NCBI GenBank assembly: GCA_016213575.1
Contig: JACRAB010000519.1
Span: forward strand, 1 to 35,790
DNA from: Actinomycetota bacterium
GTDB taxonomy: Bacteria; Actinomycetota; Actinomycetes; Actinomycetales; Kineosporiaceae
Direction of reading: 5' to 3'
DNA length: 35,790 nt
Part shown: piece after piece, positions 15,345-22,958 of the stretch
Numbering within the stretch: the stretch's first letter is position 1
Layout of the letters: every line of letters begins with the position of its first letter
The notes under the pieces: model-generated
The model's input: only the letters and a program-made list of their open reading frames with translations
What the model was told of the DNA's origin: nothing
Databases searched by the model: none
Position numbers and translations under genes: made by a program

Positions 15345-17993
15345 GTGACCTCCGCCGCGCCCTACGACGTCTCGATCGTCACCGCGGTCCATGACGTGGC
15401 CCGCTACCTGCCCGACTTCTTCGCCTCGCTCGAGGCGCAGCGCGACGTCGACCTGGGCCGGGTCGAGATCGTCGCCGTCGACGACGGCTCGAACGACGAC
15501 TCGCTCGCCGTCCTCGAGCGGTACCGGACCAGGTTCGCCGAGCGCGGCATCCTCCCGATGCAGGTGATCCACCAGGCGAACGCCGGCCAGGGCCCCGCCC
15601 GCAACCGCGGGATCGACCACGCCGGCGGCGAGTGGCTCACGTTCACCGACCCGGACGACATGCTCGACCCGGGGTACCTCGCGAGCGTGCTCGCGTTCGT
15701 CGCGGCGCACCCCGAGGTGGAGATGGTCGCGACGAACCGCGTCGTCTACCTCGAGGTCACCGGCGAGACCACGGACACCCACGCGCTGCGCGGCATGTTC
15801 GCCGGCCCTGACCGGGTCGTCGACCTCGACCGGGCGCCGACCTACTTCCACGGGCACGTCGGGGCCGGCTTCGTGCGGCGCGACCGGCTCGCCGCGCTCG
15901 GGCTGCGGTTCGACGGCCGGGTCCGGCCCAACTTCGAGGACGGTCACTTCTGCACGAAGTACCTCCTCGGCTGCCCGGCCCCCACCCTCGGCCTCGTCGG
16001 CTCGGCGAAGTACGTCTACCGCCAGCGGGCCGACGGCTCCTCGACGATGCAGCGCAGCTTCATGCAGCCCGAGCGCTACGTCGTCGTCCCGCGTCGGGGC
16101 TACCTCGACGTCCTCGAGCACGCCCGCGCCGTCCACGGTCGTGTGCCCGAGTGGGTGCAGAACTTCGTGCTGTACGAGCTGTCGTGGCTCTTCAGCGCCG
16201 AGGCCGGCCACGGCGGGACGGCGACCGCCGCGGTCGGTGACGTCGGCCGCGAGTTCGTCGGGCTGCTCCGCGAGATCCGCGCCCTGCTCGACCCGCACGT
16301 CATCGACGGCTTCCGGGTGCGGTGGCTCGACGCCGCGTGGCGGCAGATCCTCCTGCACGGTCTCGGGGAGGAGCCGTGGCGCGCCGCCTACGCGGTGGCC
16401 GACGAGGTCGACGTGCGGCAGAACCTCGCACGGGTCGTCGTCCGCTGGACCGGGCCCGAGCCGGCCATCGAGTACCTGTGCGACGGCGCCGTCGTCGAGC
16501 CGACGCACACCAAGGTGCGGTCCGTCGTCTTCTTCGACCACGCCCTGCTCCACGAGCGCATCGCCTGGCTGCCCGCGGACACCACGAACCGGGTCCGGGT
16601 CGACGGCCGCTACCTCGAGCTGCGGCCGTGGTGGACCGGCGCGGCCCCGACGACCTTCGAGACCGACCCGCCGCCCCGGCGCGCGCCCGACGCCCCGCCC
16701 GCCGGCCGGTCGTCCGTGTGGCACGCGACCCGGCGGCGCGCCGTCGAGGCCCGGCGCGGTCACGAGTTCGACGGCGCCTGGGTCCTCATGGACCGGATCA
16801 CCGACGCGGACGACAACGCCGAGCGGCTGTTCGAGTACCTGCGCGAGAACCGGCCCGACATCAACGCCTGGTTCACCGTCGCCGCGGGGACGCCGGACCA
16901 CGCCCGGCTCGCCGCCGGCCGGCACGGCGACCGGGTCGTCGCCCACGGCTCCCCCGAGTGGGAGGTGCTCATGCTGCACTGCCGGCACCTCGTGTCCTCG
17001 CACGTCGACGTCCCGGTGCACCGCCCGCCGCAGATCCTCCGGCTGCTCGGGACCACCGTCCCGCCGTGGCGGTTCACGTTCCTCCAGCACGGGGTCATCA
17101 AGGACGACCTGTCCGGCTGGCTGAACTCCAAGCAGGTCGACCTGTTCGTCACGAGCACGCAGGACGAGTACGACTCGGTCGCCGGCGACGGGACCTCGTA
17201 CGTCTACACCGGCCGCGAGGTGCGGCTCACCGGCCTGCCCCGCTTCGACCGGCTCCGCCGGATCGCCCGCTCGGTCGCGCCGCAGGACCGCACGATGGTC
17301 CTCGTCGCCCCGACGTGGCGGCAGTGGCTGCAGAAGCCGCGCGGCTCGGACCGGACCGTGCAGGTGGTGGACGACTTCTTCTCGAGCGAGTACGTCGAGC
17401 AGTGGTCCGGTCTCCTGCGCTCCCCCGAGCTCGCCGACACCCTCGCCCGGAACGGCCTCCAGCTCGGCTTCCTGCCGCACCCCAACCTGCAGCACGTGCT
17501 CCCGCAGATGGAACTGCCCGCCCACGTCACCCCGCTGACGTTCGAGGGCGCGGGCGTGCAGCGGCTCTTCGCCTCCGCGGCGGCCCTGGTTACCGACTAC
17601 TCCTCGATGGCGTTCAACGCCGCCTACGTCGACCGCCCGGTGCTGTACTTCCAGTTCGACCACGACCGGGTCATGGCCGGCGGCCACCTCGGCCGGGCCG
17701 GCTACTTCACCTACCCGACGCACGGTTTCGGCCCGGTCACCCGGACGCTCCCCGACACGGTGGCGGCGCTCACCGGGATCGTCGGCGCCGGGTGCGTGCC
17801 CGCCCCGCAGTACGCCGACCGGATCAGCAGGACGTTCCCGGCCCGCGACGGCCGCTGCTGCGAGCGGGTCACGGCCGAGATCGAACGGCTCGACCAGGCC
17901 GCCCCGCGGGCGCCGAGGCGGGCGTCCGACCGGCCCGTCGTCCCGCTGAGGCAGCGTTCGGCGGTAGAACGGACACTGCAGCCCACCCGATGA
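15345..17993 (+). CDS. GT2 glycosyltransferase-CDP-glycerol glycerophosphotransferase fusion, paralog C
   Basis: This 882-residue fusion has the same plan as A and B. The GT2 domain has VDDGSN (45-50), TDPDD (101-105), a complete RPNFEDGHF block near residue 195 and a slightly altered RADGSSTM in place of RSDGTSTL. The middle segment keeps HTKVRS and ERIAWLP. The glycerophosphotransferase domain has QHGVIKDD (H582), LTGLPRFDRL, FLPHPN and TDYSS. One variation is YFTYPTHGFGPV where the other copies have YFDYxRDGFGPV. I chose GTG 15345 over the in-frame GTG at 15318 because it aligns with the N-termini of the other copies and has TAGAGT seven bases upstream. It likely adds both sugar and glycerol-phosphate units, with unknown specificity. 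Confidence 0.9.
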   Translation: MTSAAPYDVSIVTAVHDVARYLPDFFASLEAQRDVDLGRVEIVAVDDGSNDDSLAVLERYRTRFAERGILPMQVIHQANAGQGPARNRGIDHAGGEWLTFTDPDDMLDPGYLASVLAFVAAHPEVEMVATNRVVYLEVTGETTDTHALRGMFAGPDRVVDLDRAPTYFHGHVGAGFVRRDRLAALGLRFDGRVRPNFEDGHFCTKYLLGCPAPTLGLVGSAKYVYRQRADGSSTMQRSFMQPERYVVVPRRGYLDVLEHARAVHGRVPEWVQNFVLYELSWLFSAEAGHGGTATAAVGDVGREFVGLLREIRALLDPHVIDGFRVRWLDAAWRQILLHGLGEEPWRAAYAVADEVDVRQNLARVVVRWTGPEPAIEYLCDGAVVEPTHTKVRSVVFFDHALLHERIAWLPADTTNRVRVDGRYLELRPWWTGAAPTTFETDPPPRRAPDAPPAGRSSVWHATRRRAVEARRGHEFDGAWVLMDRITDADDNAERLFEYLRENRPDINAWFTVAAGTPDHARLAAGRHGDRVVAHGSPEWEVLMLHCRHLVSSHVDVPVHRPPQILRLLGTTVPPWRFTFLQHGVIKDDLSGWLNSKQVDLFVTSTQDEYDSVAGDGTSYVYTGREVRLTGLPRFDRLRRIARSVAPQDRTMVLVAPTWRQWLQKPRGSDRTVQVVDDFFSSEYVEQWSGLLRSPELADTLARNGLQLGFLPHPNLQHVLPQMELPAHVTPLTFEGAGVQRLFASAAALVTDYSSMAFNAAYVDRPVLYFQFDHDRVMAGGHLGRAGYFTYPTHGFGPVTRTLPDTVAALTGIVGAGCVPAPQYADRISRTFPARDGRCCERVTAEIERLDQAAPRAPRRASDRPVVPLRQRSAVERTLQPTR

Positions 17994-18025
17994 GCGCCCC
18001 GCGCCGACGTGAGAAGACTAGAGAC

Positions 18026-20680
18026 GTGGACACCTCCCGCACCGACCCCGCCCCGACGGCCGCGCACGACGTCTCCATCGTCGCCGCGGTGCACGACGTC
18101 GCGGAGCACCTGCCGCAGTTCCTCGCCTCGCTCGACGCGCAGACAGGTGTCGAGCACTCCCGTGTGCAGGTCGTGCTCGTCGACGACGGCTCGACCGACG
18201 CGTCGCTGTCCGTGGCGCGGACCTGGGAGCAGCGGACGGCGTTCGACGCCACCGTCCTCACCCGCCTCGAGGGCGGCCGGACGGCGGCCCGCACGCTCGG
18301 CCTCGCGCAGGCGACCGGCACCTGGGTGACCTTCCCCGACCCGGCGGACGTCCTCGCCGCGGACTACCTCGACCGCGTGCTCTCGTTCGTCCGGGCGCAC
18401 CCGGCCGTCGAGCTCGTCATGACGAACGCCGTCCTGCGCGACGCCGACGGCACCACCCGGGACAGCCACCCGCTGCGCGGCCGTTTCACCGCCGGCGACC
18501 GCGTGCTCGACCTGGGCGGCAGCCCGGACGTCTTCTGCGCGGGCGTGCGCAGCACGTTCTTCCGGCGCGACCGGATCGAGCGCGGCGGCGTCCGCTTCGA
18601 CCCCGCCGTCCGCCCGGGGTTCGGCTCGGCGCACTTCGCCGCGGTCTACCTCATGTCCTGCCCGGAGCCGGTCGCCGGTCTCGTCGCCTCGGCCCGGTAC
18701 GAGGAGCGCGACCTGCGCGGCCGCTCGGTCCCCGCGGTCTACGCCGACCCCGACCAGTACCTCGTCGTGCCCCGCGTCGGCTACCTCGACCTGCTCGAGC
18801 TGTCCCGGGAGCGCTACGGCGAGGTCCCGGAGTGGATCCAGGCCCTCGTCGTCCACGAGCTGTCGGGCTTCCTCGCGGCGGCGTCCGCGGCGAGCGGAGC
18901 CCCGGCGCCGGCGGAGCCCGTGGCGCGGGAGTTCCTCGAGACGCTGCGCGACATCCGCTCCCGGCTCGACGACCACGTCATCGCCGGGTACCAGGCCTCC
19001 GCGCTCGACGGCACGGCGCGGCAGGTGCTGCGCTGGGGCCTGCTCGACACCCCGTGGCGCAGCGGCTGCGCCGTCGTGGAGAAGGTGGACGACGCCCAGC
19101 GGCTCGTGCGGATCGCGACCCGGTTCACGGGGCCCGAGCCGGTGTACGAGTACGTCGTCGACGGTGTCGCGGTCCACCCCACCCACACCAAGCTGAGGTC
19201 GCTGCGGTACTTCGGGGCCGACCTCGTCCACGAGCGGATCGTCTGGGTGCCCTCCGGGGCGGCCGTCCGGGTGCGCTGCGAGGGCTCGCTCGTCGAGATG
19301 CGGGAGAGCTGGCCGGGCGCCGCCCCGACCTTCGTCGACCCGATCACCCGGGTCCGCGCGCCCAAGGCCCGCGAGACCCTCCTCGGCGTCGCGACGAAGC
19401 AGCCGCGCCGGGCCGCCGTCGCGGCGCGGCGCCGCGCGCTGCGCAAGCTCGCTGCCTCGCCCGCCGTCCGGCGCCGCTACGGCAAGGCCTGGGTGCTCAT
19501 GGACCGGATCCAGAACGCCGACGACAACGCCGAGCACCTGTTCACCTACCTGCGCGACAACCGCCCGGAGATCAACGCCTGGTTCACCGTCGAGGCGGGG
19601 TCACCGGACTACAAGCGGCTGCGGTCCGGTCCGCACGGCAACCGCGTCGTCGCGCACGGGTCGACGCAGTGGCTGCTCCTCATGCTCAACTGCAAGCACC
19701 TGGTCTCGTCCCACATCGACGTCCCCGTGCACCGGCCGCCGGCCGTCGTCGAGCTGCTCAGGCCGGGCCGCCCGAAGTGGCGGTTCACGTTCCTCCAGCA
19801 CGGCGTCATCAAGGACGACATCTCCGCCTGGCTCAACCCCAAGCTCGTCGACCTCTTCGTCACGAGCACGCCCGGCGAGTACGCGTCGATCGTCGGCGAC
19901 GGGTCGCCGTACGTCTACACCGACAAGGAGACCGTCCTCACCGGGCTGCCCCGGTTCGACCGGCTGCAGCGCACGAGCGAGGCCCTCTCCACCCGGGACC
20001 GCGACCTCGTGCTCCTCGCCCCGACCTGGCGGGAGTGGCTCCAGGCGCCGCGGACGTCGTTCGCGGACCCGCGCCGGCAGGTGCGGGCCGACTTCCTCGA
20101 GACGGACTACGCGAAGGCCTGGCTCGGGCTGCTCCGCTCGCCGGAGCTCGCGGCGCTCGCGACGGAGCACGGGCTGCGCATCGGCTTCCTCCCGCACCCG
20201 AACCTCCAGCCGCTGCTGCCCACGCTGGACCTGCCCGCGCACGTCGAGGCGCTCACCTTCGAGGGCGCGGGTGCGCAGCGGCTCTTCGCCTCGGCCGCGA
20301 CGCTCGTCACCGACTACTCCTCGATGGCGTTCAACGCCGCGTACGTCGACCGGCCGGTCGTCTACTTCCAGTTCGACCGCGAGCTCGTCGCGGCCGGCGG
20401 GCACCTCGGCCGGGCCGGCTACTTCGACTACGCGCGGGACGGTTTCGGCCCGGTGACACGCACCGTCGAGGAGACGGTCGCGGCGGTCCGCGCCGACGTG
20501 CAGCGGGGGCGCACCCCGGCGCCGGAGTACCTGGCCCGCATCGCGTCGACGTTCGTGCTGCGCGACGGCCGGTGCTGCGAACGCGTCACCGCGGCGATCG
20601 AGGCGCTCGACAAGCGCGCGAAGCAGGCGCCGCGGCCCGACGTGGCCGTCACCCTGCCGCAGGACGTCCCGACGGCCTGA
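18026..20680 (+). CDS. Degenerate GT2-CDP-glycerol glycerophosphotransferase fusion, paralog D
   Basis: This 884-residue paralog keeps the fold-level sequence of the GT2 domain, including VDDGST (52-57), but has lost its active-site signatures. The metal motif TDPDD became PDPAD (104-108), NFEDGHF became GFGSAHF (198-204), and the RSDGTSTL block became ERDLRGRSV (about 227-235). The middle segment (HTKLRS, ERIVWVP) and the glycerophosphotransferase domain are intact, with QHGVIKDD (H592), LTGLPRFDRL, FLPHPN and TDYSS. I infer a phosphotransferase with a non-catalytic, perhaps acceptor-binding, GT2-like domain. The start is GTG 18026, 32 bp after paralog C; AAGACT (18014-18019) is a weak -10 six bases upstream. 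The frame is open far upstream, but that part overlaps paralog C and is a shadow. Confidence 0.9.
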   Translation: MDTSRTDPAPTAAHDVSIVAAVHDVAEHLPQFLASLDAQTGVEHSRVQVVLVDDGSTDASLSVARTWEQRTAFDATVLTRLEGGRTAARTLGLAQATGTWVTFPDPADVLAADYLDRVLSFVRAHPAVELVMTNAVLRDADGTTRDSHPLRGRFTAGDRVLDLGGSPDVFCAGVRSTFFRRDRIERGGVRFDPAVRPGFGSAHFAAVYLMSCPEPVAGLVASARYEERDLRGRSVPAVYADPDQYLVVPRVGYLDLLELSRERYGEVPEWIQALVVHELSGFLAAASAASGAPAPAEPVAREFLETLRDIRSRLDDHVIAGYQASALDGTARQVLRWGLLDTPWRSGCAVVEKVDDAQRLVRIATRFTGPEPVYEYVVDGVAVHPTHTKLRSLRYFGADLVHERIVWVPSGAAVRVRCEGSLVEMRESWPGAAPTFVDPITRVRAPKARETLLGVATKQPRRAAVAARRRALRKLAASPAVRRRYGKAWVLMDRIQNADDNAEHLFTYLRDNRPEINAWFTVEAGSPDYKRLRSGPHGNRVVAHGSTQWLLLMLNCKHLVSSHIDVPVHRPPAVVELLRPGRPKWRFTFLQHGVIKDDISAWLNPKLVDLFVTSTPGEYASIVGDGSPYVYTDKETVLTGLPRFDRLQRTSEALSTRDRDLVLLAPTWREWLQAPRTSFADPRRQVRADFLETDYAKAWLGLLRSPELAALATEHGLRIGFLPHPNLQPLLPTLDLPAHVEALTFEGAGAQRLFASAATLVTDYSSMAFNAAYVDRPVVYFQFDRELVAAGGHLGRAGYFDYARDGFGPVTRTVEETVAAVRADVQRGRTPAPEYLARIASTFVLRDGRCCERVTAAIEALDKRAKQAPRPDVAVTLPQDVPTA

Positions 20681-20704
20681 CCCTGCGGACGTCGCCGCGA
20701 CGGG

Positions 20705-22867
20705 TCACCGCGTCGCGCGCCGGATCCTCTCGTCGAGGAACGGCGCCGTCGTCGCGGCGAAGGTCGCCGTGTAGTGCGAGGCGTCGAACAGCGTGACGAC
20801 ACCGCCGATGACCGGTCGGCAGGTGCCCTCCGGGCAGAGCAGGTCGTGGGTGTCGACCCAGCGCACGCGCGGGTCGTCCAGCGCCTTCGCGGCGTCGTAG
20901 AGCGGGTCCATGAAGCGCTGGGCGTCCGGGTCGGCGGGTGCCGGCGAGCGGAGCGGCCAGGAGCACGCCTCGACGTCCATGTCGGTGCGGGCCAGGCACT
21001 CGGGGACCCGGCCGATCTCCCGGCCGGGCACCACCTGGTCGCGCAGGACGACGACCTTCGCGCCGCTGCGCGCCCACCGCCGCAGGTAGTCGGTGTAGGC
21101 CTTGCGCGCCTCACGCTCGGTGCCGGGCCAGTCCTGGCCGCGGACCTGCACGGACTGCCGCTCGGACGTGATGACGAGGTCGTACGCCCGGCCGGACGTC
21201 TCCTCCAGCACCCAGTCCGCGTAGGCGGCGCAGTTGCGCTCCTGCTCGGCGTTCGCGAGCCGCAGCGGAGCCTTCGACGCGTTGCACACCGAGATGAGGT
21301 AGGTCGTGATCGTCCAGTCGTTCCGCTCGGCGAGCCGCTGGAGCGCCGGGAGCCACTGGCCCGCGTGCGAGTTGCCGACGAGGGCGACCTTGACGGAGCC
21401 GTTGCCGTACCGGCAGGTCGCCCGGCCGTCGTACGGGATGCCCGTGAAGCAGCCGTCGGGGTAGGCGTCCGACTTGTCCTCGCCGGCGACCGCGAGCTCG
21501 GGGACCACCGCCGCCCCCGGCTCCGGCGGGCAGGCCTTCGCGCCGAGGACGGCGGAGCCGGCGCCGAAGCACGGGTCACCGCCGGACAGCTCGGTCTCGA
21601 GGACCTGCCGGGCACGCTCGGCACGGGTGTCGACCTCGTACACCTGGACCAGTCCCAGCACGACGACGACGGCCATCCCCGCCGCGGCGAACCGGTAGGC
21701 GGCCAGCAGCGGCCGCCGGCCGCGCGGGACGCGGAACCGGTCCTCGACGTACCGCTTCGTGAGCCCCGACAGGGCGAAGGTCAGGACGAGGATCACGGCC
21801 TTGTCGAGCCGGCCGAGGGAGCCGCTGAGTGCGGGCAGGAGCACGATCATCGGCCAGTGCCACAGGTAGATCGAGTAGGACGCCGCCCCGACCCACTGGA
21901 CGCCGGGCAGCCGCCACAGCGGGGCGGGCGACCCCGGGCCGTCCGCGGCCGCCGCGATGACGGCGACGGTCCCGAGCACGGGCAGCAGCGCCGCGGACCC
22001 GGGGAACGGGGTCGCGGACGTGAACCAGACGCCCGACACGACGATGGCGACGAGCCCGCCCCAGGAGAGCAGCGTCCGCCCCAGGGCGCCGAGCGCCGGG
22101 GCCCCGGAACCGGCGAGGATCGCGACCAGACCGCCCGCGCCGAACTCCCAGGCGCGCGTCGGGGTGACGAAGTAGGCCCGCGCCGGGTCGCTCGCGGTGA
22201 GGTCGACCGAGTGCAGCAGCGAGGCGAGGACGACGAGCGCCATCCCGGTGCCGAGGACCAGTCGCTGCGAGGGACCGCGACCGGTGCCCCGGCGCAGACC
22301 GTGCAGGAGCACGAGCGCGCCGACGAGGAGGGGCCAGACGAGGTAGAACTGCTCCTCCGTCGACAGCGACCAGAAGTGCTGGACGGGGGTCGCCGCGGCG
22401 TCGGCGCCCAGGTAGTCGACGGCCTTCGAGGCGAGCGACCAGTTCTCCACGTAGAGCGCCGAGGCGACGACCTCGCGCGCCGTGGCGGCCCACGCCACCT
22501 CGGGCGCGACGAGCCGCGAGGCGACGAGCGTCACGAGCAGGACGAGCAGCGAGGCCGGGAGCAGGCGCCGGATCCGTCGCGCCCAGAAGGCCGCGAGCAG
22601 CGTCCCCGTCGTCGGGGGGTGCCGGACGAGGTGGGACGTGATGAGGAAGCCGGAGATGACGAAGAACACGTCGACGCCGACGTAGCCGCCCGTGATCCGG
22701 TTCGGCCACAGGTGGAACAGGACGACGAGCATGACGGCGACCACGCGCAGGCCCTGGATGTCCTGCCGCAGCGGTTCGGTGGCGGCTCGCACCCGGCCGC
22801 CGGCCGGACCGACGCCTGCCGTCTCCCGGGGAGCCCGGGGGGACCCGGCGTCGACGTCCAGCACCAT
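20705..22867 (-). CDS. OatA-like acyltransferase-3 with C-terminal SGNH domain
   Basis: This 720-residue membrane O-acyltransferase has an N-terminal acyltransferase-3 domain (about 30-400) with the start signature QDIQGLRVVAVMLVVLFH, then GGYVGVDVFFVISGFLI and FWSLSTEEQFYLVWPLL, and about ten or eleven membrane helices. The C-terminal extracytoplasmic SGNH domain has nucleophile S500 in VGNSHAGQW and the D695-x-x-H698 pair in DASHYTATFA. The membrane part passes an acetyl group across and the SGNH part places it on a cell-surface glycan. It converges on paralog D with a 24-bp gap, which suggests it acetylates the polymer made there, although peptidoglycan is an alternative. The start is ATG 22867; TAGTCT (22877-22882) nine bases upstream is a possible -10. 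Confidence 0.9.
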   Translation of the reverse strand: MVLDVDAGSPRAPRETAGVGPAGGRVRAATEPLRQDIQGLRVVAVMLVVLFHLWPNRITGGYVGVDVFFVISGFLITSHLVRHPPTTGTLLAAFWARRIRRLLPASLLVLLVTLVASRLVAPEVAWAATAREVVASALYVENWSLASKAVDYLGADAAATPVQHFWSLSTEEQFYLVWPLLVGALVLLHGLRRGTGRGPSQRLVLGTGMALVVLASLLHSVDLTASDPARAYFVTPTRAWEFGAGGLVAILAGSGAPALGALGRTLLSWGGLVAIVVSGVWFTSATPFPGSAALLPVLGTVAVIAAAADGPGSPAPLWRLPGVQWVGAASYSIYLWHWPMIVLLPALSGSLGRLDKAVILVLTFALSGLTKRYVEDRFRVPRGRRPLLAAYRFAAAGMAVVVVLGLVQVYEVDTRAERARQVLETELSGGDPCFGAGSAVLGAKACPPEPGAAVVPELAVAGEDKSDAYPDGCFTGIPYDGRATCRYGNGSVKVALVGNSHAGQWLPALQRLAERNDWTITTYLISVCNASKAPLRLANAEQERNCAAYADWVLEETSGRAYDLVITSERQSVQVRGQDWPGTEREARKAYTDYLRRWARSGAKVVVLRDQVVPGREIGRVPECLARTDMDVEACSWPLRSPAPADPDAQRFMDPLYDAAKALDDPRVRWVDTHDLLCPEGTCRPVIGGVVTLFDASHYTATFAATTAPFLDERIRRATR

Positions 22868-22934
22868 GAGACCAGCAGACTACCAAGGGTGACGGAGCAG
22901 ACCCGCCGAGCCGCACCCACGGGACTTTGGTCGA

Positions 22935-22951
22935 TACCCCCAGGGGTACCA
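22935..22951 (+). promoter_or_regulatory. CsoR/CstR-like operator overlapping a -10 box
   Basis: TACCCC-CA-GGGGTA (22935-22948) has perfect 6-bp arms and resembles the C-rich/G-rich operators of the CsoR family (copper-sensing CsoR, persulfide-sensing CstR). It overlaps a -10-like TACCAT (22946-22951), which ends seven bases before ATG 22959. Bound repressor would block the promoter. No csoR-like gene is in the window. Confidence 0.55.
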
Positions 22952-22958
22952 TGAGGAC

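Noticed and set aside
15288-17723. Very long open frame on the minus strand opposite paralog C, and similar ones opposite A, B and D
   Set aside because: They arise from GC-rich codon bias on the coding strand. Their products are Arg/Pro/Gly/Asp-rich with no motif, while the plus frames carry all conserved motifs.
16322-18025. In-frame open extension upstream of paralog D
   Set aside because: It overlaps most of paralog C in another frame, gives Arg/Pro-rich nonsense and has no conserved motif; homology starts only after GTG 18026.
20690-20702. CGTCG-CCG-CGACG hairpin between paralog D and the OatA-like gene
   Set aside because: Only a 5-bp stem with no T-tract; too weak to call a terminator by itself.
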